Shown here one piece after another: positions 1 to 5,720 of a stretch of 6,193 nucleotides of DNA (the stretch's first letter is position 1; each line of letters starts with the position of its first letter). The translations under genes were made by a program, and so were the position numbers. Source of the stretch: Hadesarchaea archaeon (GTDB lineage: Archaea > Hadarchaeota > Hadarchaeia > Hadarchaeales > Hadarchaeaceae); assembly GCA_003661465.1 (NCBI GenBank), contig QMWE01000060.1:1-6193 (forward strand), written 5' to 3'. Under the pieces are notes generated by a model. The model had not been told where the DNA came from. It did not search any database and saw nothing but the letters and a program-made list of their open reading frames with translations.

Positions 1-1
1 A

Positions 2-1060
2 GCATCGGAACTGAATCGGGCATTACTCAAATTGCTCTCGGCTCCAAACATCTCAAGCAAGGAGAGCGTGATCAGAACCTACGACCACGAAGTTCAGGGA
101 AATACCGTGCTGAAACCGCTGCACGGCAACCAAGCTGGCCCCAACGACGCCTCCGTACTAAAACCCCTCCCAGATTCTTGGCGTGGGGTAGTCATCTCGT
201 GTGGGATGAACCCTAACTACGGAAAAATAAGCACTTACTGGATGGCTGCCTCCAGCATCGAGGAGGCCATCAGAAACAACGTCGCAGTTGGAGGAAGAAG
301 GATCGCGCTACTTGACAACTTCACATGGGGGAACCCGGAGAAACCAGAACAGCTCTCCGCCTTGATTGACGCATGCGAAGCCTGCTACGATCTCGCCAGG
401 AGTCTCGGCACCCCATTCATCTCGGGAAAGGACAGCCTCTATAATGAGTCTCCTCTTGGCCCAGTAACCCCCACACTGCTGATAACCGCAATCGGTGTGA
501 TCCCAGATGTCAGAAAGGCCATTTCCTTGGATTTCAAGAGACCAGGCGATGCTATCTACGTGGTGGGAAACACGTATCCGGAAATGGGTGGCTCTGAATA
601 CTACAGGCTCTTCGGAGAAATCGGAAAAAGCGTCCCCGTGGTACGTGCGACCAAGTCAAAGAAAGTTCTGAATTCTATAACTAGGGCAATAGACTCTGGA
701 TATATTCGAGCATGCCACGATCTCTCGGAGGGAGGTCTGGGAGTAGCCGCAGCGGAGATGGTTCTCAGCGGCAAAAATGGAGCCGAGTTGGACTTGGAAA
801 ACGTCCCGATATCCGCCAAACATGGAATGAGAGACGACGTGATGCTGTTCTCCGAGTCAAACAGCAGGTTCTTGGTGGAGGTCGTGCACGGTAAGGAGAA
901 AAAGTTTGAAAAGCTCTTAAAGTGCGATTTTGGACTCATCGGCAGGGTGAGCGATTCAGATATCCTTTTCGTAAGGGGAAAGTCCGGAAAAATAATCGAA
1001 GTGGAATCCAAGAAACTGCGTGAGGCCTGGAAAAGGGGGTTGGCCAGTCAGGTGGGTTGA
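2..1060 (+). CDS. purL: FGAM synthase subunit PurL, C-terminal part (5' truncated by window edge)
   Basis: This is the large subunit of phosphoribosylformylglycinamidine synthase, which makes FGAM from FGAR, ATP and glutamine-derived ammonia in cytosolic purine synthesis. The frame is open from base 2 with no start, so this is the last 352 residues of a longer protein. Family motifs are visible, in fragment numbering: the linker motif YDHEVQGNTVLKPL near 27-40, then the second AIR-synthase-like half with RNNVAVGG (91-98), DNFTWGNP (105-112), SGKDSLYNE (141-149) and HDLSEGG (239-245, in the C-terminal ATP-binding subdomain). The frame ends in TGA directly before the purQ ATG, which fits co-transcription with its glutaminase partner. 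The usual aspartate-proline of the 'Y-x-x-x-DPY' stretch reads ISTY here. From memory the sequence resembles the long (~950-1000 aa) PurL type rather than the ~720 aa type, but only upstream sequence can settle this. The family call is secure. Confidence 0.96.
   Translation, partial: ASELNRALLKLLSAPNISSKESVIRTYDHEVQGNTVLKPLHGNQAGPNDASVLKPLPDSWRGVVISCGMNPNYGKISTYWMAASSIEEAIRNNVAVGGRRIALLDNFTWGNPEKPEQLSALIDACEACYDLARSLGTPFISGKDSLYNESPLGPVTPTLLITAIGVIPDVRKAISLDFKRPGDAIYVVGNTYPEMGGSEYYRLFGEIGKSVPVVRATKSKKVLNSITRAIDSGYIRACHDLSEGGLGVAAAEMVLSGKNGAELDLENVPISAKHGMRDDVMLFSESNSRFLVEVVHGKEKKFEKLLKCDFGLIGRVSDSDILFVRGKSGKIIEVESKKLREAWKRGLASQVG
1050..1055 (+). promoter_or_regulatory. Shine-Dalgarno site of purQ inside the purL 3' end
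   Basis: AGGTGG lies five bases before the purQ ATG and overlaps the last purL codons. It pairs with the CACCUCC tail of archaeal 16S rRNA and supports the ATG at 1061 as the start. Stop and start are adjacent with no gap, so translational coupling is likely (inference). Confidence 0.7.
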
Positions 1061-1864
1061 ATGACTAGGCCGAAGATCTGCATAATCCGTGTCGGAGGAA
1101 CGAACTGCGATATGGAGACGAAGGTGGCCCTGGACGACCTAGGCGCGATGGCAAATATCCTACATTTGAACAAACTGGCCGAAGGAAAGCTCATCGACTA
1201 CGACGCCCTTGTGATCCCTGGAGGCTTCTCGTATGGCGACCACGTCCGTGCGGGGGCAATCCTAGGAAAACGTATGATGAGCACATTTTCAAAAGAGCTG
1301 GGAAAGTTCGTCGAGGAGGGTAGACCCGTGCTTGGGATATGCAACGGTTTTCAGGTGCTGGTCGAGTGTGGGCTCCTGCCGGCATTTGATGGGATCGACG
1401 ATCAGCCCCAAGCTGCGCTCGCCATCAATGGCTCCGCGAGATTTGAGTGCAGGTGGGTTCATCTGAAGCACGAAAACCGGGGAAAGTGCATATTTACCAA
1501 AAAGCTTGAGAAAGGGCAGAAGGTCTTCATGCCCGTGGCCCATGCTGAGGGAAGGTTTGTCCTCCAAAAAGAAGAGGAAGAGGAATCCCTCCAGAAACTC
1601 ATAAAAAACGACCAGCTGGTTTTCAGATACTGCGACGAAAAAGGGGAATATGCCAACGGAAGATATCCCGCTAATCCGAACGGATCATTTTACGATATAG
1701 CCGGAATATGCGATCCCAGCGGAACTGTGTTGGGATTGATGCCCCACCCCGAGCGTGCATATTTTGGAATCCAGCTCCCCGACTGGACGGCTATGGAAAA
1801 CCCACCCAAATACGCGGATGGCAAGCTCGTGTTCGAGTCCATGATCGAATACCTGACAAGATGA
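1061..1864 (+). CDS. purQ: FGAM synthase glutaminase subunit PurQ
   Basis: This class I glutamine amidotransferase releases ammonia from glutamine for PurL in purine synthesis. The triad is visible: Cys94 in the nucleophile elbow GICNGFQ (92-98), and His229 with Glu231 in MPHPER (227-232). The oxyanion-strand motif VIPGGFSYGDHV spans 51-62, and PVNPNGS-like PANPNGS lies near 203-209. At 267 aa it is about 40 residues longer than the Bacillus-type protein (~227 aa). The sequence includes an acidic run around 171-175 and a tail after the HPE motif containing PDWTAMENPP. The start is fixed by an AGGTGG site and by its position immediately after the purL stop. No purS gene is visible in the window, so that function is either upstream or fused to PurL. 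The call is secure; the long form may belong to a bacterial-style purLQ lineage (inference). Confidence 0.97.
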   Translation: MTRPKICIIRVGGTNCDMETKVALDDLGAMANILHLNKLAEGKLIDYDALVIPGGFSYGDHVRAGAILGKRMMSTFSKELGKFVEEGRPVLGICNGFQVLVECGLLPAFDGIDDQPQAALAINGSARFECRWVHLKHENRGKCIFTKKLEKGQKVFMPVAHAEGRFVLQKEEEEESLQKLIKNDQLVFRYCDEKGEYANGRYPANPNGSFYDIAGICDPSGTVLGLMPHPERAYFGIQLPDWTAMENPPKYADGKLVFESMIEYLTR

Positions 1865-1904
1865 ATCATCGTCGCGAACTAGGGGATCAACACCCTAAAA
1901 CCGG

Positions 1905-2921
1905 TCAGCCCCTCTCTCCATATTTCTCAAATGCGGACACGAAGATGAGTTCTTTATCGCTCGTGTTGTAAACACGGTGAAATTGATTGGGTTTGATGGG
2001 TGCTATGTCCTTACTTTTGACCTGATGCCGGTGCCCGTCTATCTCTATCTCTCCCTCACCCTCAACGAAGAAGTAGACCTCAGCCACATCGTGAGAATGT
2101 CCGGTGGTATGTTTACCCGGATGTAAAATGGTGATGGACAGGACCAGATTTTCGCTCAGCGATTTGTCGCACACGACATATCGTTCGTCGCTCTTTGCGA
2201 GCCTCGCATCCCTGAACGCCTGCAGATAACTCTTGTGCGAAACATCGTACCATTCTCCGGTAAACAAGTACCCGTCGACCCTCTCACCGCGTTCCATTAA
2301 ATGCTGGAGGAAAAACCCGGGAGCATCTCGCTTTTGTCCCCTGCAAAACTCGCTCAGGATCGGGAAGATCTTCCTCGGAAAAACGTATATTCCCATAGCC
2401 ACGTACTCGCTGAGCGGTGGCTTGACCTTTTCTTTGAAACTTTCCAGCTGAAAGTTCTTTTTCGGGGGAGGATACCGATCGCTTCCATCGAACTTCACGG
2501 TCGCCATCTCCTCGGGCTTCATGTCAGGTCTCTCACCCACGTGGTAGATACCCACCAACGGCTCACCGGAATAGCTGGAGACAAAATCCTTGAGACCCGC
2601 CGAAAGGTAATTATCCGCGCAAACGACCAGCAGATCCTCGTCTATTTTAAGCTTTTTTATCGCGTAATCCACTGCGGAAAGGGCACCCAACTTTTCCTCT
2701 TCCGAAGTCGCCTCTTCTACGAGGACATTCTTGTAATTTTTGAAAAATCCTTCGAACTTTTTGTTGGTCGAGATGAATGGATCAAGCCCGATCTCCTCGA
2801 GTTTTTTGACGAGATGACCCAGAACCGAATCTCCCTCAACGACTAGCATGGCCTTTGGGAGGGCATCTCCTATGGGACCTAGCCTTCTCGCAAATCCGCC
2901 CGCCAGTATTAAAGCCTTCAT
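1905..2921 (-). CDS. Sugar-1-phosphate nucleotidyltransferase fused to a C-terminal cupin domain
   Basis: This is a 338-aa two-domain protein. Residues 1-235 form an RmlA/GlmU-type nucleotidyltransferase: LILAGGFARRL (4-14) with PK at 22-23 forms the NTP-binding loop, KLGALSAV (77-84) is the base/sugar-contact region, CADN (101-104) carries the metal-binding Asp103, FKEK (162-165) matches the F-x-E-K-P motif, GIYVF is at 177-181, and EWYDVSHKSYL (223-233) carries the late Asp226. Residues ~250-338 form a cupin: G-H-x-H-x3-E gives His275, His277 and Glu281, and His315 in PNQFH completes a likely metal site. The order (transferase then cupin) is that of ManC/AlgA-type mannose-1-phosphate guanylyltransferase/phosphomannose isomerases, but those are larger (~480 aa). 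The substrate is unknown: it could be a compact analogue, a sugar isomerase/epimerase fusion, or have a sugar-binding regulatory cupin. The start is supported by AGGTG five bases upstream. It is convergent with purQ (40-bp gap) and divergent from srp54. Confidence 0.88.
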   Translation of the reverse strand: MKALILAGGFARRLGPIGDALPKAMLVVEGDSVLGHLVKKLEEIGLDPFISTNKKFEGFFKNYKNVLVEEATSEEEKLGALSAVDYAIKKLKIDEDLLVVCADNYLSAGLKDFVSSYSGEPLVGIYHVGERPDMKPEEMATVKFDGSDRYPPPKKNFQLESFKEKVKPPLSEYVAMGIYVFPRKIFPILSEFCRGQKRDAPGFFLQHLMERGERVDGYLFTGEWYDVSHKSYLQAFRDARLAKSDERYVVCDKSLSENLVLSITILHPGKHTTGHSHDVAEVYFFVEGEGEIEIDGHRHQVKSKDIAPIKPNQFHRVYNTSDKELIFVSAFEKYGERG

Positions 2922-2994
2922 CTGTACACCTACAATACTTCTCAGAACGGATATTTAACCCCCACGTGACAAACGGTTATCGAAGTGAGAACCT
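2922..2994. promoter_or_regulatory. Divergent promoter region between the nucleotidyltransferase-cupin gene and srp54
   Basis: This 73-bp gap must hold both start regions. One clear AT-rich TATA-like element is present, ATATTTAA at 2951-2958 (TTAAATAT on the other strand). For srp54 it would place transcription start near 2980, leaving a short leader with its SD site. For the minus-strand gene the same element would give an almost leaderless message cutting close to its SD (AGGTG, complement of 2927-2931). A CACGTG palindrome lies at 2963-2968 and could be an operator or chance. The assignment rests on element spacing alone. Confidence 0.5.
2985..2989 (+). promoter_or_regulatory. Shine-Dalgarno site of srp54 deciding a GTG start
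   Basis: GTGAG lies five bases before the first of two tandem GTG codons (2995 and 2998). Starting at 2995 gives the N-terminus MVLDKLG, which matches the usual archaeal SRP54 start, so the first GTG is preferred. Confidence 0.6.
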
Positions 2995-4377
2995 GTGGTG
3001 CTCGATAAACTCGGAAGGGCTCTTCATGGCGCCCTCCAAAAGCTGACTCGGGCGACCCACGTAGACGAGCGGGCCATCAAGGAACTTGTTCGAGAAGTAC
3101 AGCGCGCTCTTCTTCAAGCCGACGTGAACGTGGAGCTCGTCCTAGGCCTGACGAAACGTATAGAGAAGCGGGCACTTGGAGAAAAGCTTCCTCCCGGTAT
3201 GGGACGAAAAGAGCACGTCATCAAGATAGTATACGAAGAGCTATCCGCATTCCTGGGGAAACCTGCTGAACTCCGGCTCCAACCAGGCAAATCCACGGTA
3301 CTGCTGATGGTGGGCCTGCAAGGGAGCGGCAAGACGACCTCAGTGGCAAAACTAGCGGCACACTTCAAAAAACGTGGATTTAAGGTGGGAATCGTCTGTG
3401 CGGACACCTTTCGTCCAGGAGCGTACGAGCAGATCAAACAACTCGTGGAGCAGAGTGGTATCAAGGTTTTCGGGGATCCCAGGGCAAAAGACCCGATCAA
3501 GCTTGCGAAGGAAGGTGTCGAGAAGCTCAAGAGAGAAAACACTGAGCTGATCTTGGTCGACTCAGCCGGAAGGCATCGTAAAGAGGAGGCCCTGATGGAG
3601 GAAATGAGACAAATCGCCGATGCCGTGAAGCCCGATGAGGTGATACTTGTGCTGGATGCAACACTGGGGCAGCAGGCGCGGGAGCAGGCGGCCGCGTTCA
3701 AAAAAGCCACAGACGTCGGATCGATTCTGGTGACAAAGCTGGACGGTACGGCCAAGGGGGGCGGAGCCCTCTCTGCCGTAGCCGCTACCGGGGCGCCGAT
3801 AAAGTTCGTGGGAACCGGGGAACACATCGACGACCTTGAAACGTTCGTGCCCGAACGCTTCGTAGCCAGACTGCTAGGAATGGGAGACATTGAAACCCTC
3901 CTCAGGAAGATCAGGGAAGCCACAGAAACTGAGAAACTCAAACCAACCGACGTGAAGGCGATAATGGCTGGAAAACTTACTCTGCGAGACGTGTACGACC
4001 AGCTCGAAGCAATGAGCAAGATGGGGCCACTGAGCAAGCTCATGCAGCTCATCCCAGGAGTGGGCGTCTCGGTACCTGAAGAACAGATGCGAGTCGGAGA
4101 AAAAAAGCTGAAGCGTTTCAAAGTCATCATGCAATCAATGACGAAGGAAGAGTTGGAGAACCCAAAATTGCTCAATTCCTCCCGTATTCGCAGGATTGCG
4201 AGGGGCTCCGGAACGACCGAAGCTGAGGTGAAAGAACTCCTCAAGCAGTACGAATTCATGAAGCGGTTCATCAAGACCTTTGCGAAGGGAAGAACTCCAA
4301 GATTCGGTCCATGGGGTAAACTCGTGAAGGAGATGTCCAAAGGGACCATGCCAAGCCCTGGAAAGCGTGAAGGGTGA
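2995..4377 (+). CDS. srp54: Signal recognition particle GTPase SRP54
   Basis: This is the GTPase of the signal recognition particle. It binds 7S RNA and hydrophobic signal sequences of nascent chains and docks with FtsY at the membrane. It is 460 aa, the normal archaeal length. The N-terminal helical bundle spans 1-90, with ALLQADVNVELV around 38-49. The NG GTPase domain has all motifs: G1 GLQGSGKTTS (107-116), G2 DTFRPGAYEQ (137-146), G3 DSAGR (189-193), G4 TKLD (247-250) and the closing loop GTGEHIDDLE (273-282). The methionine-containing M domain runs from ~310 to 430, with the RNA-binding helix-turn-helix region SRIRRIARGSGT (396-407). The C-terminus is basic. The GTG start is supported by an upstream GTGAG and by the conserved MVLDKLG N-terminus. 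It has its own promoter region and is followed by a 90-bp gap before rpl21e. The 7S RNA and SRP19 genes are not in the window. Confidence 0.98.
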   Translation: MVLDKLGRALHGALQKLTRATHVDERAIKELVREVQRALLQADVNVELVLGLTKRIEKRALGEKLPPGMGRKEHVIKIVYEELSAFLGKPAELRLQPGKSTVLLMVGLQGSGKTTSVAKLAAHFKKRGFKVGIVCADTFRPGAYEQIKQLVEQSGIKVFGDPRAKDPIKLAKEGVEKLKRENTELILVDSAGRHRKEEALMEEMRQIADAVKPDEVILVLDATLGQQAREQAAAFKKATDVGSILVTKLDGTAKGGGALSAVAATGAPIKFVGTGEHIDDLETFVPERFVARLLGMGDIETLLRKIREATETEKLKPTDVKAIMAGKLTLRDVYDQLEAMSKMGPLSKLMQLIPGVGVSVPEEQMRVGEKKLKRFKVIMQSMTKEELENPKLLNSSRIRRIARGSGTTEAEVKELLKQYEFMKRFIKTFAKGRTPRFGPWGKLVKEMSKGTMPSPGKREG

Positions 4378-4390
4378 CCTTTCAGAAGGC

Positions 4391-4416
4391 TCCGCCGATA
4401 GAGTTAAAACGGCGGA
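4391..4416 (+). repeat. GC-rich 7-bp inverted repeat downstream of srp54
   Basis: TCCGCCG (4391-4397) and CGGCGGA (4410-4416) are perfect inverted copies around a 12-base A-rich loop. AGTTAA occurs in the loop (4402-4407) and again at 4422-4427, a direct repeat 20 bases apart. In RNA this would be a stable stem 14 bases after the srp54 stop. It is not followed directly by a T-run, so it may protect the srp54 3' end, serve as a protein-binding leader stem for rpl21e, or be chance. The A/T loop could also contain a weak promoter element for rpl21e. Confidence 0.45.
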
Positions 4417-4430
4417 AGAACAGTTAACCT

Positions 4431-4455
4431 GAAAAATGCACGATGCATTATTTTC
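4431..4455 (+). terminator. AT-rich hairpin and T-tract ahead of rpl21e (possible srp54 terminator or attenuator)
   Basis: AATGCA (4435-4440) and TGCATT (4444-4449) form a perfect 6-bp stem with a 3-base CGA loop. The flanking GAAAA and TTTTC extend it past a short bulge. A T-rich tract (4448-4457) follows, which is what archaeal RNA polymerase terminates on. It ends exactly where the rpl21e SD (GGTG, 4458-4461) begins. It could end srp54 transcripts, act as an attenuator if rpl21e is read from upstream, or hide the rpl21e SD. The function is inferred; the repeat is directly visible. Confidence 0.45.
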
Positions 4456-4467
4456 TTGGTGTTCCAC

Positions 4468-4764
4468 ATGGCCAGACGGTCCAAAGGTCTGAGGAGCAAA
4501 AGCAGGGGCAAACTGACCAAACATCCCCGTCGGCGGGGGCTACCCTCACCGAGCAGGGTGATCCAAGAGCTACCAACGGGGACCAAGGTAGCGATAATGC
4601 TCGACCCGAGCGTGGTAAAGGGACAACCTCATCCGAGGTATCACGGAAGGATAGGGGTGGTAGAAGGACAGAGAGGGAGTGCGTATATCGTGAAGATCAG
4701 GGATGGAGGGTCAACAAAAAAGGTTATTTCTCGTCCAGAACACCTTAGGGTGGTGAAAACTTGA
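4468..4764 (+). CDS. rpl21e: Ribosomal protein L21e
   Basis: This is an archaeal/eukaryotic-type large-subunit ribosomal protein of 98 aa, with no bacterial counterpart. The basic N-terminal tail MARRSKGLRSKSRGK (1-15) is the family signature. It is followed by an SH3-like barrel with DPSVVKGQPHPRYHGRIG (46-63), GQRGSAYIV (67-75) and the closing RPEHLRV (89-95). The ATG at 4468 is chosen over an in-frame TTG at 4456 because GGTG (4458-4461) sits six bases before the ATG and homologues begin MA(K/R)RSKG. Its stop codon overlaps the rpoF start, and rpl21e-rpoF-DUF655 is a widely conserved archaeal order. It may be controlled through the inverted repeats just upstream (inference). Confidence 0.97.
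   Translation: MARRSKGLRSKSRGKLTKHPRRRGLPSPSRVIQELPTGTKVAIMLDPSVVKGQPHPRYHGRIGVVEGQRGSAYIVKIRDGGSTKKVISRPEHLRVVKT
4752..4756 (+). promoter_or_regulatory. Shine-Dalgarno site of rpoF supporting a TTG start
   Basis: GGTGA lies four bases before the TTG at 4761, inside the last codons of rpl21e. It is a strong match to the archaeal anti-SD. It supports the TTG, which shares the bases TTGA with the rpl21e stop codon. Confidence 0.7.
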
Positions 4765-5099
4765 TCGGAAAACGTGTTGTAAAGGAAAAACCTGTGCCTC
4801 TGGCCGGAGTCCTGGAGATCCTGGAAAAAAAGAAAAAGAAAGGAGACTTAGAGTATAGTCAACGTTTGACGTACGACTATGCACAGAAATTTGTGAAACT
4901 GGACAGCAAAAAAGCCGAGGAACTCAAGGAAGAACTGCTCAAGATCGAAAAAATTAGGGAACACCAGGCCGTGGCGCTTGTGGACCTCATGCCAAAAACG
5001 AAGGAAGATGTTGAGTTGATCTTCTCAAAAGAACGTACTAGACTTGAAGAGGATGAAGTAAAAAAAGTCTTGGAGATCATAAACAAATACCGGAAATAA
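4761..5099 (+). CDS. rpoF: RNA polymerase subunit Rpo4 (RpoF, Rpb4 homologue)
   Basis: This is the small stalk subunit of archaeal RNA polymerase. It pairs with Rpo7 (RpoE) to form the Rpo4/7 stalk, which helps DNA opening, RNA binding and processivity. It is 112 aa, normal for the family. The N-terminal strand region (1-12) contacts Rpo7. A lysine run follows at 23-27, and the helical HRDC-like domain includes LTYDYAQKFVKL (36-47), VDLMPKTKEDVELIFSKER (74-92) and EVKKVLEIINKY (99-110), the conserved C-terminal block. The start is TTG, supported by GGTGA upstream and by a 4-bp overlap (TTGA) with the rpl21e stop, indicating coupled translation. The partner rpoE is not in the window. Confidence 0.95.
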   Translation: MIGKRVVKEKPVPLAGVLEILEKKKKKGDLEYSQRLTYDYAQKFVKLDSKKAEELKEELLKIEKIREHQAVALVDLMPKTKEDVELIFSKERTRLEEDEVKKVLEIINKYRK

Positions 5100-5126
5100 A
5101 AACCCATAGTTTCGGGGGCTGTTTTT
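5098..5126 (+). repeat. Short imperfect inverted repeat filling the rpoF-DUF655 gap
   Basis: AAAAAC (5098-5103) and GTTTTT (5121-5126) are exact inverted copies, with CCC and GGGGG inside them that could add pairs with a bulge. The T-run ends immediately before the DUF655 ATG. It could be a weak terminator or attenuator, but the stem is AT-rich and the distance so short that chance is likely. The internal GGGGG (5114-5118) is the only SD-like candidate for DUF655, eight bases before the ATG. Confidence 0.25.
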
Positions 5127-5720
5127 ATGGATAAAAAATATGAGGACAGGGGAATAGTACTGGATTTCCTTCCGCAGGGACATCCGAACGATCCCAGACC
5201 AGTTCACCTGAAGGAACCAATTGCACAAATACTGGGAGATACGTTTTTCACGCTGCTCGAGGTCGTGCCGCTGAAGGGTGTGACCTTTACACCCCACGAA
5301 CTGGTCTTCATAGGCAAGGGAGAGCGGGATAAGGTGGAAAGGATAAAACGCAGAATCGGGTATGAAGAGCTCACGGCAGCAGCCAAGGCTGAGTTGCCGA
5401 CGGCAATAGAAAAACTGGTCTCCCAATCACCGGAGCGGTTTATCGAGTTTTTCAATCGCGCGGTTCCCCTGACAACCCGTTTCCACCAGCTGGAGCTGAT
5501 ACCTGGCATAGGAAAGAAGCTGATGTGGTCAATTATCGAGGAACGAAAAAAGGGTCCATTCGCCGACTTCGATGACCTAGAAAAACGTGTAAAGGGACTC
5601 GTGAACCCAAAATCCAGCGTGGCAAAACGGATAGAGATGGAGCTCCGAGGAGACGATAAGTACAGGTTGTTCGTTCGTCCTCCATCTAGAAAGGCTTTTG
5701 ACGGGGACGTGGCACCTTAG
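5127..5720 (+). CDS. DUF655 family protein (putative nucleic-acid-binding, helix-hairpin-helix)
   Basis: This is a 197-aa member of the archaeal DUF655 family, whose function is not established. An N-terminal beta-rich part contains VLDFLPQG (11-18), FTLLEVVPLKG (41-51) and FIGKGERDKVERIKRRI (61-77), a basic conserved stretch. The central part has ELPTAIEKLV (89-98) and FFNRAVPLTTRFHQLELIPGIGKK (108-131). LIPGIGKKLMWSIIEERK reads as a helix-hairpin-helix motif of the kind that binds DNA or RNA backbones, followed by GPFADFDDLEKRV (143-155). Conserved linkage to rpl21e and rpoF suggests a role in translation or RNA metabolism (inference). The ATG at 5127 has only a GGGGG SD-like site, but the N-terminus aligns with the family. 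The C-terminal nine residues or so after PPSRK lie over the trkH 3' end, giving a 35-bp convergent overlap. ksgA, the common next gene, is absent here. Confidence 0.93.
   Translation: MDKKYEDRGIVLDFLPQGHPNDPRPVHLKEPIAQILGDTFFTLLEVVPLKGVTFTPHELVFIGKGERDKVERIKRRIGYEELTAAAKAELPTAIEKLVSQSPERFIEFFNRAVPLTTRFHQLELIPGIGKKLMWSIIEERKKGPFADFDDLEKRVKGLVNPKSSVAKRIEMELRGDDKYRLFVRPPSRKAFDGDVAP

Noticed and set aside
1571..1584. GAAGAGGAAGAGGA purine repeat
   Set aside because: It encodes a glutamate run inside PurQ and is explained by coding sequence.
1880..1897. TAGGG/CCCTA inverted repeat between the convergent purQ and nucleotidyltransferase genes
   Set aside because: A 5-bp stem with an 8-base loop and only a four-base A/T run is too weak to call a terminator.
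2301..2846. 181-codon open frame on the plus strand opposite the nucleotidyltransferase-cupin gene
   Set aside because: It has no family motifs and lies opposite a gene with intact catalytic motifs, so it is a shadow frame.
3114..4349. 411-codon open frame on the minus strand, fully inside srp54
   Set aside because: It is serine- and proline-rich low-complexity sequence without recognisable motifs. The plus strand encodes a complete SRP54 with all GTPase motifs. It is an antisense artefact of codon bias.
4456..4467. Upstream in-frame TTG start for L21e
   Set aside because: It would overlap the GGTG ribosome-binding site, and family members begin MA(K/R)RSKG, matching the ATG at 4468.
4443..4748. 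Alternative plus-strand frame over rpl21e
   Set aside because: It is hydrophilic and unstructured, in a different frame from the clear L21e protein, so it is a shadow.
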